From the NCBI GenBank assembly GCA_026770585.1, contig MU646381.1, positions 193,575 through 207,476 on the forward strand: a stretch of DNA of 13,902 nucleotides, in the 5' to 3' direction. Made by a program: the position numbers and the translations under genes. Positions 1 through 6,454 of the stretch are shown here, piece after piece. A model generated the notes under the pieces. That model was not told the DNA's origin and searched no databases. It was given only the letters and a program-made list of their open reading frames with translations. Every line of letters starts with the position of its first letter. Within the stretch, counting starts at the first letter, position 1. The DNA comes from Baffinella frigidus (lineage: Eukaryota > Cryptophyceae > Cryptomonadales > Baffinellaceae).

Positions 1-90
1 CCAAACCCCAAACCCCAAACCCCAAACCCTACACCCCAAACCCCAAACCCCAAACCCCACACCCCAAACCCCAAACCCCAAACCCCAAAG
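1..90 (-). repeat. CCCCAAA telomere-variant heptamer array
   Basis: Twelve heptamers in unbroken 7-bp register, mostly CCAAACC (CCCCAAA rotated). Variant heptamers CTACACC (29-35) and CCACACC (57-63) lie 28 bp apart, so a four-heptamer higher-order unit is visible. The G-rich strand is the minus strand, the orientation expected at the left end of a chromosome. The array runs off the window start, so its full length is unknown. The canonical CCCTAAA form is absent here, so this is a variant array and not a demonstrated chromosome end. Confidence 0.85.
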
Positions 91-150
91 CAGGCGCACC
101 CACGCGCGAGCTTTGCGTGCACCTTCTGCCGCGTCGAGGGTGGGGGGGAG

Positions 151-335
151 GGCACGCTCGAGGTATGTGTAAACCCTAAACCCTAAACCCTACGCTCTTC
201 ACCTCCAAACCCTTGACGCGTGTTTTCTCGGCGTTGCTTCACAGCAACACTCTATGCGTAAACCCTAGACCCTAACCAGGGGGTGGCACGCTTGAGGTAT
301 GTGTTAACCTTAAATCCTAGACCCTGACCATTATG
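151..335. repeat. Diverged direct duplication with short telomeric seeds
   Basis: The 20-mer at 151-170 recurs at 285-304 with one mismatch (offset 134). Each copy is followed directly by CCCTAAA-like DNA: about three clean units at 171-192, and a decayed CTTAAATCCTAGACCCTGA tract at 306-325. Another short tract (AAACCCTAGACCCTAA) sits at 260-275. The arrangement reads as a duplicated subtelomeric segment carrying a telomeric seed. Confidence 0.7.
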
Positions 336-380
336 AACATCCTGCCCCTGTCTGGACTTGCGTAACGGGCGGTTTGGTTT

Positions 381-398
381 TCAGGGTTTAGGGTTTGC
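381..398 (+). repeat. Short TTTAGGG tract, G-strand orientation
   Basis: CAGGGTTTAGGGTTT is about two telomeric heptamers in the opposite orientation to the arrays at 1-325. It is too short to be more than a seed. Confidence 0.6.
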
Positions 399-456
399 AA
401 ACACCCCTCAGGGCCTCTGCAGGCCCTGTCCTTGTCTAAGTTGACAGTTTGGCACC

Positions 457-500
457 AGTTGACGGATTCGCGAAAGTTGACGGATCCGCGAAAGTTGTCG
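457..500. repeat. 18-bp tandem repeat, 2.5 copies
   Basis: AGTTGACGGATTCGCGAA (457-474) is followed directly by a copy with one change (475-492) and a partial third unit (493-500). No coding frame or known motif is recognised. The stretch 501-660 shows nothing else. Confidence 0.8.
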
Positions 501-660
501 GTGTAGCACCTGCATCGTCAGCGTTTGGAATTGTTTCACTGCTTTCGTGCGGCCAACTGTCGTGAAACCCGCTTTAAGCATTAAGCGCGTGTCTTTCCCG
601 GCTTGCTGCAGGGCAACGCACTACTGTCGCGCGCGGGGCTGCGGGCGCTGACCCTGCGGG

Positions 661-850
661 GCCGCCTCTCCCTGGTCCATCCTCCACCCGAATCCCGAAA
701 CCCGAAACCAGAAATCCGAAACTCGAAACCCGAAACTCGAAACCCGAGAGCCTCTCCCGGGTGCATCCTCCACCCGAATCCCGAAATCAGAAACCTGAAA
801 CAAGAAATCCGAAACTCGAAACCAGAAACCTGAAACCAGAAACCGCGGGA
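661..850. repeat. CCCGAAA-type heptamer satellite, two duplicated blocks
   Basis: Degenerate heptamers of CCCGAAA/CTCGAAA/CCAGAAA type fill about 686-745 and 771-846. Each block starts with the same leader: GCCTCTCCCTGG followed within a few bases by CATCCTCCACCCGAATCC (663-695 and 750-781). Open frames exist on both strands, but they give only low-complexity peptides of the RVSGFGFRVS type and are not called as genes. The unit differs from the telomeric CCCTAAA by one base (T to G). Confidence 0.8.
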
Positions 851-879
851 TGCAATCCTCCAGAAGAGCCTCTCGCTGG

Positions 880-1002
880 TACAGGGGTGCCTCGCTCATA
901 AGAAACCGCCCCCCCCCCCTAGGACCACCGTAAGACCCGAGGCATGGTCCTACTGTAGGGTCCTAGGGGGGGGCGGTTTCTTATGAGCGAGGTACCCCTG
1001 TA
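880..1002 (-). mobile_element. Foldback MITE family A, copy 1 (123 bp)
   Basis: The element starts TACAGGGGTGCCTCGCTC and ends GAGCGAGGTACCCCTGTA, with inverted arms of about 40 bp that include an ATAAGAAACCGC segment and a poly-C/poly-G stretch. The core reads in reverse relative to copies at 3049 and 7133. Outer TA dinucleotides flank CAGGGG...CCCCTG, as expected for a TA target duplication of Tc1/mariner type. Removing the element plus one TA leaves a sequence aligning with paralogous unoccupied sites at 663-700 and 750-786. It has no coding capacity, so any transposase must come from elsewhere. The superfamily assignment is inference from the TA target and inverted ends. Confidence 0.85.
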
Positions 1003-1041
1003 CATCCTCCACCCGAATCCCGAAACCCGAGACCCGAAACC
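1003..1041. repeat. Third CCCGAAA heptamer block
   Basis: Begins with the same CATCCTCCACCCGAATCC leader seen at 678 and 764, then CGAAACCCGAGACCCGAAACC. It is the right half of a leader-plus-array unit split by the foldback element at 880-1002. Confidence 0.8.
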
Positions 1042-1343
1042 ATGGGCCCCTGGTACGTGCACCGCACCCCACCTGCCCCGAGAGACCCTTCTTGCGGGGT
1101 CCTCAGTAAACATTGATTACGGGCCCCGAGTTTTGGAGAGTTGGTTACTTGCAATTCACTGCCAGGGCGAAGTTTTTGTATTAGTCAACTCAAGGCGAAA
1201 ATCCAAAATCGAAGTTCCCCGATGGTGTATCTCGTTTCTAAAGCTGACAGATTTGTGGGAGGGTTGACTTTTACAAAACATCCGGATTCGCAGTGCAGTT
1301 AGGTACCTGGCGCTGTCGTTACGGAGCCGCCTCTCCCTGGTAC
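1042..1343. other. No gene seen
   Basis: Mixed-composition sequence. An open frame of 94 codons begins inside the preceding foldback element and shows no recognisable domain. The end (1326-1341) repeats the GCCGCCTCTCCCTGGT leader found at 661-676, directly upstream of the next array. Confidence 0.5.
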
Positions 1344-1350
1344 TTTCGGG

Positions 1351-1442
1351 ACCCGAATTTCGGAACCCGAATTTCGGGACCCGAATTTCGGAACCCGAAT
1401 TTCGGAACCCGAATTTCGGAACCCGAATTTCGGAACCCGAAA
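1351..1442. repeat. 14-bp near-palindromic satellite
   Basis: Six full units of ACCCGAATTTCGGA (one with a final G) plus a partial seventh, in perfect 14-bp register. Each unit is two opposed heptamers, ACCCGAA and TTTCGGA, so it is close to its own reverse complement. The same GCCTCTCCCTGGT leader precedes it as precedes the CCCGAAA arrays. Open frames reading FRNSGSEIRVPK-type repeats are by-products of the array. Confidence 0.9.
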
Positions 1443-1785
1443 GGCGGCCATGCAAAGAGAGAATCGTTGTTCGAGTGTCTCACGGGTTACTGACGGGTTA
1501 CCCCCTCGCGCTCGCCCCATTGAGGGTGTGTAGTAAAAGCCTGCGGAACGGGCTCACGTTGCGTTTTTTCCTCGCTAAAGTTAATAGTTTCCGACGCCTT
1601 CACCAGGGAATAATGGCTCCAAGTCCGGTACAAATTTTGTACGGGACACAACCATGGACACGACCATGAAGTGGATTAAATGTCCATGAATGCTATTTTA
1701 GGGTCTTGTCGAAATGTTTGGCACCAAATGTGTACCAGTGCTTGGAGCCAGTATTCCCGAAGGCGTCGTGAACTGTGAAAGTTGT
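1443..1785. other. No gene seen; small palindrome
   Basis: No supportable open frame. A 7-bp-arm palindrome GTACAAATTTTGTAC lies at 1628-1642. GGTACAAAT also recurs in the repeat cluster at 9050-9433. Confidence 0.5.
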
Positions 1786-1990
1786 GTTCCTCCCTCTCTA
1801 AATGGTTCTTGCCCCGCTCTAAAGTGGTTCTTTTCCCTCCCTAAAGTGGTTCTTTTCCCGCCCTAAAGTGGTTCTTTTCCCTCCCTAAAGTGTTTTTTTC
1901 CTCTCCCTAAAGTGGTTCGTTCCCCTCCCTAAAGTGGTGCTTGCCCCTCCCTAATGTGGTTCTTTCACCTCCCTAAAGTGTTTTTTCCCG
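1786..1990. repeat. 22-bp minisatellite, nine units
   Basis: The T of the CTAAA core falls at 1799, 1820, 1842, 1864, 1886, 1908, 1930, 1952 and 1974, giving a 22-bp period with a single 21-bp step. The consensus is CCCTAAAGTGGTTC plus a pyrimidine tract. Most units carry one CCCTAAA heptamer, and the array ends just before a telomeric array. No unique spacers separate the units, so this is a tandem array and not a CRISPR. The first units read CTCTAAAGTGG, also the key sequence of the foldback at 6084-6269. Confidence 0.9.
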
Positions 1991-2027
1991 CAGGTTGCGC
2001 ACTCGCTGATCATGCACAAGCGATGGT

Positions 2028-2221
2028 AAACCCTAAACCCTGAACCCTAGACCCTAAACCCTAAACCCTAAACCCTGAACCCTAAACCCTAAACCCTAAA
2101 CCCTAAACCCCAAACCCTGATCCCCAAACCCTAAACCCTAAACCCTAGACCCTAAACCCGAAACCCGAAACCCCAACCCCCAACCCCCAAACCCTAAACC
2201 CTTACACCTAAACCCTAAACC
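2028..2221 (-). repeat. Interstitial telomeric array (CCCTAAA)n
   Basis: About 27 heptamers, mostly CCCTAAA, with CCCTGAA, CCCTAGA, CCCCAAA, CCCGAAA and CCCCAAC variants that increase toward the 3' part. C-strand orientation on the plus strand matches a left chromosome end, but unique sequence and a gene follow, so here it is interstitial. Confidence 0.9.
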
Positions 2222-2394
2222 AGGTACCCTTTAGACGACTCCCTCGTCCCCCCAGAGTTCTTCGCCGCCTAGGACGGGCCTGTCCGTGAGGTCCGTTAGG
2301 TTCTTCGAGCTCCCAACATAGGCGGACACCGGCGCTGCTTCTGCAGAAAATCCATGCTTCATTTCGGATTACTCTCAGGAAAAACGCAAAGGAC

Positions 2395-2484
2395 AGGCCC
2401 GCCTCAGGAATCGCCTAGGAAACGCCCGCCTCGGGAAAGGCGTGGGATAGGCCCGCCTCGGGGGAAGACAGGCCCGCCTCGGGA
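2395..2484. repeat. GC-rich direct repeat GGCCCGCCTCGGG, four copies
   Basis: Copies start near 2395, 2422, 2448 and 2469 with irregular spacing of 21-27 bp. The open frame across them (PPRERRGIGPPRGKTGPPRD) is low complexity and not credible as a gene. Confidence 0.7.
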
Positions 2485-2617
2485 CGGGCACGCGCGGCGT
2501 TCCCCGCACGCTTTAGGCGCGAGAGGGGGGGAGGGGGGTGCATTGGTACCGAACCGGCCGCGATGCGCGCCCCCCCACGGCGGCTAGGTGCAAGAACGCA
2601 CGCGATGTTTTTATCAC

Positions 2618-2722
2618 TATCCCTTAAGTGACGAGGCGGTCAAAATTGACCGCCAAGAGGTCCTAGGCAGGTCCTAGGGACCTACGGTAGGGCGTGTGGG
2701 CCTACTCGCCACTTGAGGGATA
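2618..2722. mobile_element. Small inverted-repeat element, family B (105 bp)
   Basis: The terminal 18 bp TATCCCTTAAGTGACGAG matches the reverse complement of 2705-2722 (TATCCCTCAAGTGGCGAG) with two mismatches. Both ends are bounded by TA. Inside is a second hairpin, GGCGGTCAA-AA-TTGACCGCC (2635-2654), and a CCTAGG-rich middle resembling the core of family A. No coding capacity. It is a MITE-like element by structure only, since one copy is present here and no empty site is available. Confidence 0.7.
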
Positions 2723-2747
2723 CCCAACGTGAAAGAGATGTTCCCCT

Positions 2748-2810
2748 CCACGGAGGCCCGGTGCGAGAAAGGTCACTCTCCATGGAGGATAGGTGCGAGA
2801 ACACACGCGA
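2748..2810. repeat. Local direct repeat CCAYGGAGG...GGTGCGAGAA
   Basis: Copies at 2748-2770 and 2780-2810, plus an earlier one at 2575-2605 (CCACGGCGGCTAGGTGCAAG), share CCAYGGMGG-N-GGTGCRAGAA. The first and last copies also share an ACGCACGCGA-like tail. The family B element lies between the first and second copies. Confidence 0.7.
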
Positions 2811-2820
2811 CTCTTCGCAA

Positions 2821-3010
2821 TACAGGGGTACCTCGCTCATAAAAAACCGCGCCCCCCCTAGGACCCTACAGTAGGCCTGCGCCTAGGGCCCTATGGTGGT
2901 CCAGCGAGGGGGACACTTTCTTTTGAGGCAGGTACAGTAGGCCTAAGTCTATGTAAGCCTAGGACCACCCTACGCGCGGCGTGGGACCTTGGGTTCGAGT
3001 AACCCCTGTA
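2821..3010 (+). mobile_element. Foldback MITE family A, rearranged composite copy
   Basis: The left end TACAGGGGTACCTCGCTCAT is intact. An internal right arm (TTTCTTTTGAGGCAGGTAC, about 2917-2935) is degenerate. After it a second core-like segment appears in reverse order (AAGCCTAGGACCACCCTAC, about 2966-2984), and an outer end ACCCCTGTA closes at 3002-3010. The element is about 190 bp instead of about 120, consistent with nested insertion or internal duplication followed by decay. The outer boundary at 3010 is an inference. Confidence 0.6.
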
Positions 3011-3048
3011 TTCATAAACGTCTCTCTCCTCGTCCAGTCCAGAAGGGG

Positions 3049-3170
3049 TACAGGGGTACCTCGCTCACAAGAACCCCCCCCCCCCGCCTAGGACCCTACA
3101 GAAGGCCTATGCCTAGGGCCCTAGGGTGGTCCTAGGGGGGGGGCGGTTTCTTATGAGCGAGGTACCCTGT
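3049..3170 (+). mobile_element. Foldback MITE family A, copy 3
   Basis: The left arm begins TACAGGGGTACCTCGCTCA and has a 14-base C run (3074-3087 region). The core CCCTACAGAAGGCCTATGCC is in forward orientation, and the right arm CGGTTTCTTATGAGCGAGG ends in TACCCTGT. The right terminus lacks one C and the final A, so the outer TA is lost on that side. Confidence 0.85.
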
Positions 3171-3185
3171 GGCCGGTTTCTGCTA

Positions 3186-3219
3186 TGTGAGCCTCGGTCG
3201 GGCAGGTGACGAGCCTCGG
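3186..3219 (-). repeat. 34-bp dispersed repeat, inverted relative to 8562-8595
   Basis: The reverse complement of this stretch matches 8562-8595 at 33 of 34 positions. It contains CCGAGGCTC twice. No function is recognised. Confidence 0.8.
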
Positions 3220-3634
3220 CGGTTGACTGATGAAGCTGTCTTTGGTCCCGCTTGTGTGTGGGCCTTGGCCTGCGCCTCTCCTCCCAAGCGCTTGGCCTGC
3301 GCGGTCTCTCTCCTTCCAAGCGGGGTCTCATACTACGATTGGGGGTAGGGCCCTAGGCCCTAGGCCCTTGGAGCCATTGAAGCTATCTAAGTCAACCCGG
3401 TCTACTTATTGGCGATCGCAAGGTTGCATCACACTACGATCCTCTGCACCTGGAGGCTCGATGCGCAAACACCAGGGCCATCCTGCAGAACCAGTTCCAG
3501 TCACCACCACCTGTAGTGGGAGCTTTGCATCTCAGCACGTGCGGTCCAGAGATCCTAGCACTCTCTCCTTGGTGTGACCCTCCTCACCACCCCTAAGCTA
3601 AATCGGCGGCCCACGTGCTAGATGCTCCCGACCG
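3220..3634. other. Downstream flank of the WD40 gene, no gene seen
   Basis: Contains a two-copy tandem duplication at 3264-3322 (CTTGGCCTGCGC...CCAAGCG, the second unit 5 bp longer) and three heptamers CCCTAGG, CCCTAGG, CCCTTGG at 3351-3371. A plus-strand frame of 115 codons (3230-3577) has no recognisable domain and crosses these repeats. No AATAAA is visible downstream of the minus-strand gene. Confidence 0.5.
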
Positions 3635-4720
3635 TCACGCGCGGTCCAGGATCATCTGCACCACCCCCGCGTCCAGATCCTGCACGCGCGACCCCGCCCC
3701 GAGCCGCGGGTGGTGCCCCATCGCAAACGCCACCGCCCTCTGCTTGTCCCGCACCCAGTCGCGCCCCCACACGACGGAGTCGACCACTGCTCCCGCCTCG
3801 ATGGTGCGGAGGAGCGCTCCGGTCGACGAGTCCCACACCTTGCAGGTGTCGTCCCAGCTGCCCGTGGCGACCTTGCTCCCGTCGACCGAGAAGGAGGCGG
3901 ATAAAGCAGTATCCTGATGGCCAAGCAGCCTCAACCGCAGTTCTCCCGACTCAGCGTTGACCAAGAGCACGTCATGAGTGGTGTCACTGGCAGAAGTTGC
4001 GATGGTGCGTCCGTCTTGTGAAAACGCAACAAACACGCCCCCCGCGAAGATCCTGATTATTGCCCTGCTGTCGACGTCCCACAACCGAATCCGGCTGTCG
4101 GCGGACACGGTTGCGAGCGTGCGACTGTTGGTAGGAGAAAAGTGAACATTTTGCAAACCACCGGGAGGAGCTCGTAGCGTGCGGAGCAGCGCTCCCGTCG
4201 CCGCGTCCCAGACGCGAATGAACCCATTCAAGTGCGCGCTCGCCAGCCGCGCCCCGTCCGCCGAGAAGGAAATGCTCAAGACTTCGGTCGTGGAGGCTCC
4301 CGCCATGCGTCGCTCCGCCTCCCCTGTCTGAGCGTCCCACAGGATCACCGCGCCGTCGAAGCCTCCGGAGGCAAGCCACTGTCCGCACGGCGAGATGGCC
4401 AACGCTTCTAGCCCGTCAGTGTGCGCTACCACCGGGCATCCCTGCTGGAACAACCAGTGTCCCTCATCATCCACCCCGCAGATGCATGCGCCTGTTCCGT
4501 CGTGCGTGGCTCCGGCCATCCACGCAGCCCCGCTCGCGGCGTCCCAGAGCTTCCAGTTATCCTGAGTAGTTGCCACGCTCGCCACGAGCCTGCCACTCGG
4601 TGACATCGCCACACATGTGCTTGGAAACGCCCCAGCGTGAGCCTGCACTGCCCACCTCACTTCCCCGGTCGCCTCGTCCACCAGCATCACCCGCCAACCT
4701 TCAAAACCGAGAGCCAGCAT
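3635..4720 (-). CDS. WD40-repeat beta-propeller protein
   Basis: WD40 proteins form ring-shaped scaffolds for protein-protein contacts; the partner and pathway cannot be told here. Numbering residues from a GTG at 4732, blade-closing strands end at LVD (17-19), KLWD (61-64), ILWD (130-133), RVWD (173-176), RLWD (216-219), LLVN (256-259), KVWD (298-301) and a degenerate RVQD (349-352). FSxDG turns precede several of them. Spacing is 39-44 residues for most blades but about 69 between the KLWD and ILWD strands, where an irregular blade (GACICGVDDEGHWLF) fits. That suggests a 7- or 8-bladed propeller with no other domain. The first ATG is at 4718-4720, residue 5 of the open frame, with a purine at -3; an in-frame stop at 4745-4747 lies upstream, giving 361 residues. 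No signal peptide, membrane segment or intron is seen. The GC-rich coding sequence stands alone among repeats. Confidence is high that it is a WD40 gene and low on its role. Confidence 0.9.
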   Translation of the reverse strand: MLALGFEGWRVMLVDEATGEVRWAVQAHAGAFPSTCVAMSPSGRLVASVATTQDNWKLWDAASGAAWMAGATHDGTGACICGVDDEGHWLFQQGCPVVAHTDGLEALAISPCGQWLASGGFDGAVILWDAQTGEAERRMAGASTTEVLSISFSADGARLASAHLNGFIRVWDAATGALLRTLRAPPGGLQNVHFSPTNSRTLATVSADSRIRLWDVDSRAIIRIFAGGVFVAFSQDGRTIATSASDTTHDVLLVNAESGELRLRLLGHQDTALSASFSVDGSKVATGSWDDTCKVWDSSTGALLRTIEAGAVVDSVVWGRDWVRDKQRAVAFAMGHHPRLGAGSRVQDLDAGVVQMILDRA

Positions 4721-5244
4721 CCTCACCAGCACACGAGGCTCTCTTCAGTCTTGCCGCAGAGGAGAGAGGGGCAGCAGGCCGGCCGGCGCTGTACCAGGGT
4801 TGCGGCTGATCGGGTCACTGCAGCCGGGTCACAGAAGGGTGAACCCTAGCCGAGCAGAGCAGAGACGGAGGAGCGTGGGAGGCGAGGATGGGAGAAAAGA
4901 GAGATGTATTGAGGAACAGAAGCTTGTGCCTTTAAGGCCACCAGAATGGACCTTGTCAGCTTGCGCCTAGGAAATGAATCAAACGAAACAAAACTCAGAA
5001 TGGACTTTGCCAAACTGGTCAAACTTAGGGCTCTAACTAGGACAATGGCTCCAAGGGTGTTTTGACCACTATGGCAGTCTCACAAGGCTGCAGTCACTCG
5101 AGATTTCGAGAAAGAAAAGTGCAAAACTGGTCAAATTCCACAGAGTCTTCGTTAATCCCAACAATACCACATGCATCTCCTTTCATCTTTGGTGGCCATC
5201 TTTGGTGTTTAACTGATTTCACCTCACACCCACACACAATCCCT
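4721..5244. other. Upstream flank of the WD40 gene, no gene seen
   Basis: The promoter of the minus-strand gene should lie here, but no TATA box or initiator can be asserted. AGAATGGACYTTGYC occurs twice (4943-4957, 4997-5011) and AAACTGGTCAAA twice (5012-5023 and near 5124-5135). No supportable open frame. Confidence 0.5.
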
Positions 5245-5540
5245 TTCACCTTGTGGGGTATTCGTGATTGAAGCTCTTAAACTTCAACCATGGGATACCA
5301 TGAGCCTCAAAGGAGGCTGACTTGGGTTCGGTGTGTGTGATGAGCGCGATTTTCTGGATCAACTCAAACACCCCAAGAGAGCCACCCTGTATCCCCTCTT
5401 CACGAGCCTCTGCACTGGAGATCTCAACGCGATCCGAAAGCAAAAATGCTTTCTCTGCAGTCCTTTCTACGGAAGGGCGTGTCGTTGGCATATGTTGGGA
5501 GCATTTAAAACCTAAAGGACCTAAAGGATCGAAGGGGTTG
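5245..5540. repeat. Dispersed repeat R, copy 1
   Basis: Aligned with 6478-6752: shared blocks are CAACCATGGGATACCATGAG, TATCCCCTCTTCACG, a 63-bp block identical in both copies (5426-5488 equals 6645-6707), ATGTTGGGAG, and a tail of CCTAAAGGA units. The minus strand has an open frame (5246-5578), and the plus strand one of 225 codons (5322-5999). The plus frame is not kept between copies. The minus frame keeps PTTRPSVERTAEKAFLLSDRV in both copies, but then meets a stop in copy 2. It is best read as repeat DNA, perhaps from an old coding element. Confidence 0.8.
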
Positions 5541-5964
5541 CCAAAAGTCAATTTTCCCACAAGGGCAATGGTTTTCAAAAGTCAAACGCGCACATATGTG
5601 CGCGGTTTCATATTTTTCCCCTTCCTCCACTCTGGCGTGGTTCGTTCGTGGATGGGGAAAACCCATACATCCTACGGGGGAGAGCTAGGCGGGATCTTGG
5701 AGCCATTTCAGACATATCTTGCGATTACTTTTCCGTCAAAGTCAATTATTTGTGGGCATTTCCAGCAACTTTTGCGGATTTCAAGGGAAAATAATAAATG
5801 GATGCAGGGCGTAAAATCACATGTAGCTCTCCCGCGTAGTCCACGTTGCTCTCTTTCTTCACCTTGCTGGCTTTTAAGGATCGAGTTGCTTTGCAGAATT
5901 AATGTAAAGCAATTCGATCTCCTATTGGAATCGTTGTTGTTTCTGACGGTCAAATTCGTTCGTG
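5541..5964. other. No gene seen; 18-bp perfect palindrome
   Basis: CGCGCACATATGTGCGCG at 5587-5604 is a perfect palindrome. The rest is AT-richer than the WD40 gene. It is covered by the tail of an unsupported plus-strand open frame that shows no recognisable domain. Confidence 0.5.
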
Positions 5965-6026
5965 GTATGTTGGGAGAAATTAAAACCCAAAGGACCTAAA
6001 GGGGAACCACCTAAAGGACCTAAAGG
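5965..6026. repeat. Third copy of the repeat R tail
   Basis: TATGTTGGGAGAAATTAAAA followed by CCCAAAGGACCTAAAGG and, after a short break, CACCTAAAGGACCTAAAGG. It matches the 3' ends of copies 1 (from 5490) and 2 (from 6710). The 9-bp unit CCTAAAGGA is present in each. Confidence 0.75.
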
Positions 6027-6037
6027 CGGAATCTCAT

Positions 6038-6085
6038 GGGTTTAAATAAGGGTTTTAGGGTTTATGGTAGGGTTTAGGGTTTAAG
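6038..6085 (+). repeat. Short TTTAGGG-like tract, G-strand orientation
   Basis: About five imperfect telomeric heptamers (GGGTTTAAATAAGGGTTTTAGG, abbreviated here by its parts GGGTTTA, AGGGTTTTAGGG, TAGGGTTTAGGGTTTA). It abuts the left end of the foldback at 6084. Confidence 0.7.
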
Positions 6086-6269
6086 GCAGACACTTTTAAT
6101 TTATAAAAAATCTTCAAGGCGATTTTGGCCACTTTAGAGAGAATATTTGGCCACTTTAGAGAGAATAGTCTCTCTAAAGTGGCCAAAATCGCTTTGAAGA
6201 TTTTTTATAGTCTCTCTAAAGTGGCCAAAATCGCGTTGAAGATTTTTTATAAATTAAAAGTGTTTGCCT
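6084..6269. mobile_element. Large foldback element, family C (186 bp)
   Basis: The left arm 6084-6142 and the right arm 6211-6269 are reverse complements over 59 bp with two mismatches; the inner 52 bp (6091-6142) have one. Between them the right-arm sequence is duplicated in tandem with a 42-bp period (6166-6207 and 6208-6249). A piece of the left arm (TTTGGCCACTTTAGAGAGAA) is also repeated at 6147-6164. The ends read AGGCAGACAC...GTGTTTGCCT. A TA flank is possible, but offset by one base on the left. No coding capacity. A single-stranded copy would form a very stable AT-rich hairpin. Confidence 0.75.
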
Positions 6270-6308
6270 ATGAAATCCACGCAGGATCTGCGTGGGGGTA
6301 TTTCGTGG

Positions 6309-6346
6309 CTGGCATTTGAGCCATTGACTGGCATTTGAGCCATTTT
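6309..6346. repeat. 19-bp tandem repeat, two copies
   Basis: CTGGCATTTGAGCCATTGA at 6309-6327 is followed directly by a second copy (6328-6345). An 11-base C run follows at 6404-6414. Confidence 0.8.
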
Positions 6347-6454
6347 CATATTATAAAAACGGACTTTCGAAATATTTCCACCTAAAAATTAACTTTTGAA
6401 ATACCCCCCCCCCCAACAATCCTGGGTGGTACGCTATCTGCCGCGATCCCAAAC

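Noticed and set aside
1786-1990. CRISPR-like regular repeat
   Set aside because: Units are contiguous 22-bp tandem copies with no unique spacers, in a eukaryotic context.
2935-3010. Possible tRNA because of GGGTTCGAGTAACCC
   Set aside because: The stem has five pairs around a five-base loop instead of a seven-base T loop, and no D arm or anticodon arm or acceptor pairing fits. It overlaps the composite foldback.
3622-3960. Plus-strand open frames opposite the WD40 gene
   Set aside because: They are antisense shadows of the GC-rich coding sequence with proline- and arginine-rich low-complexity products.
5322-5999. Plus-strand open frame of 225 codons
   Set aside because: It starts in repeat R, and the same frame is not kept in the second copy at 6478-6752. 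No domain or compositional sign of coding is seen.
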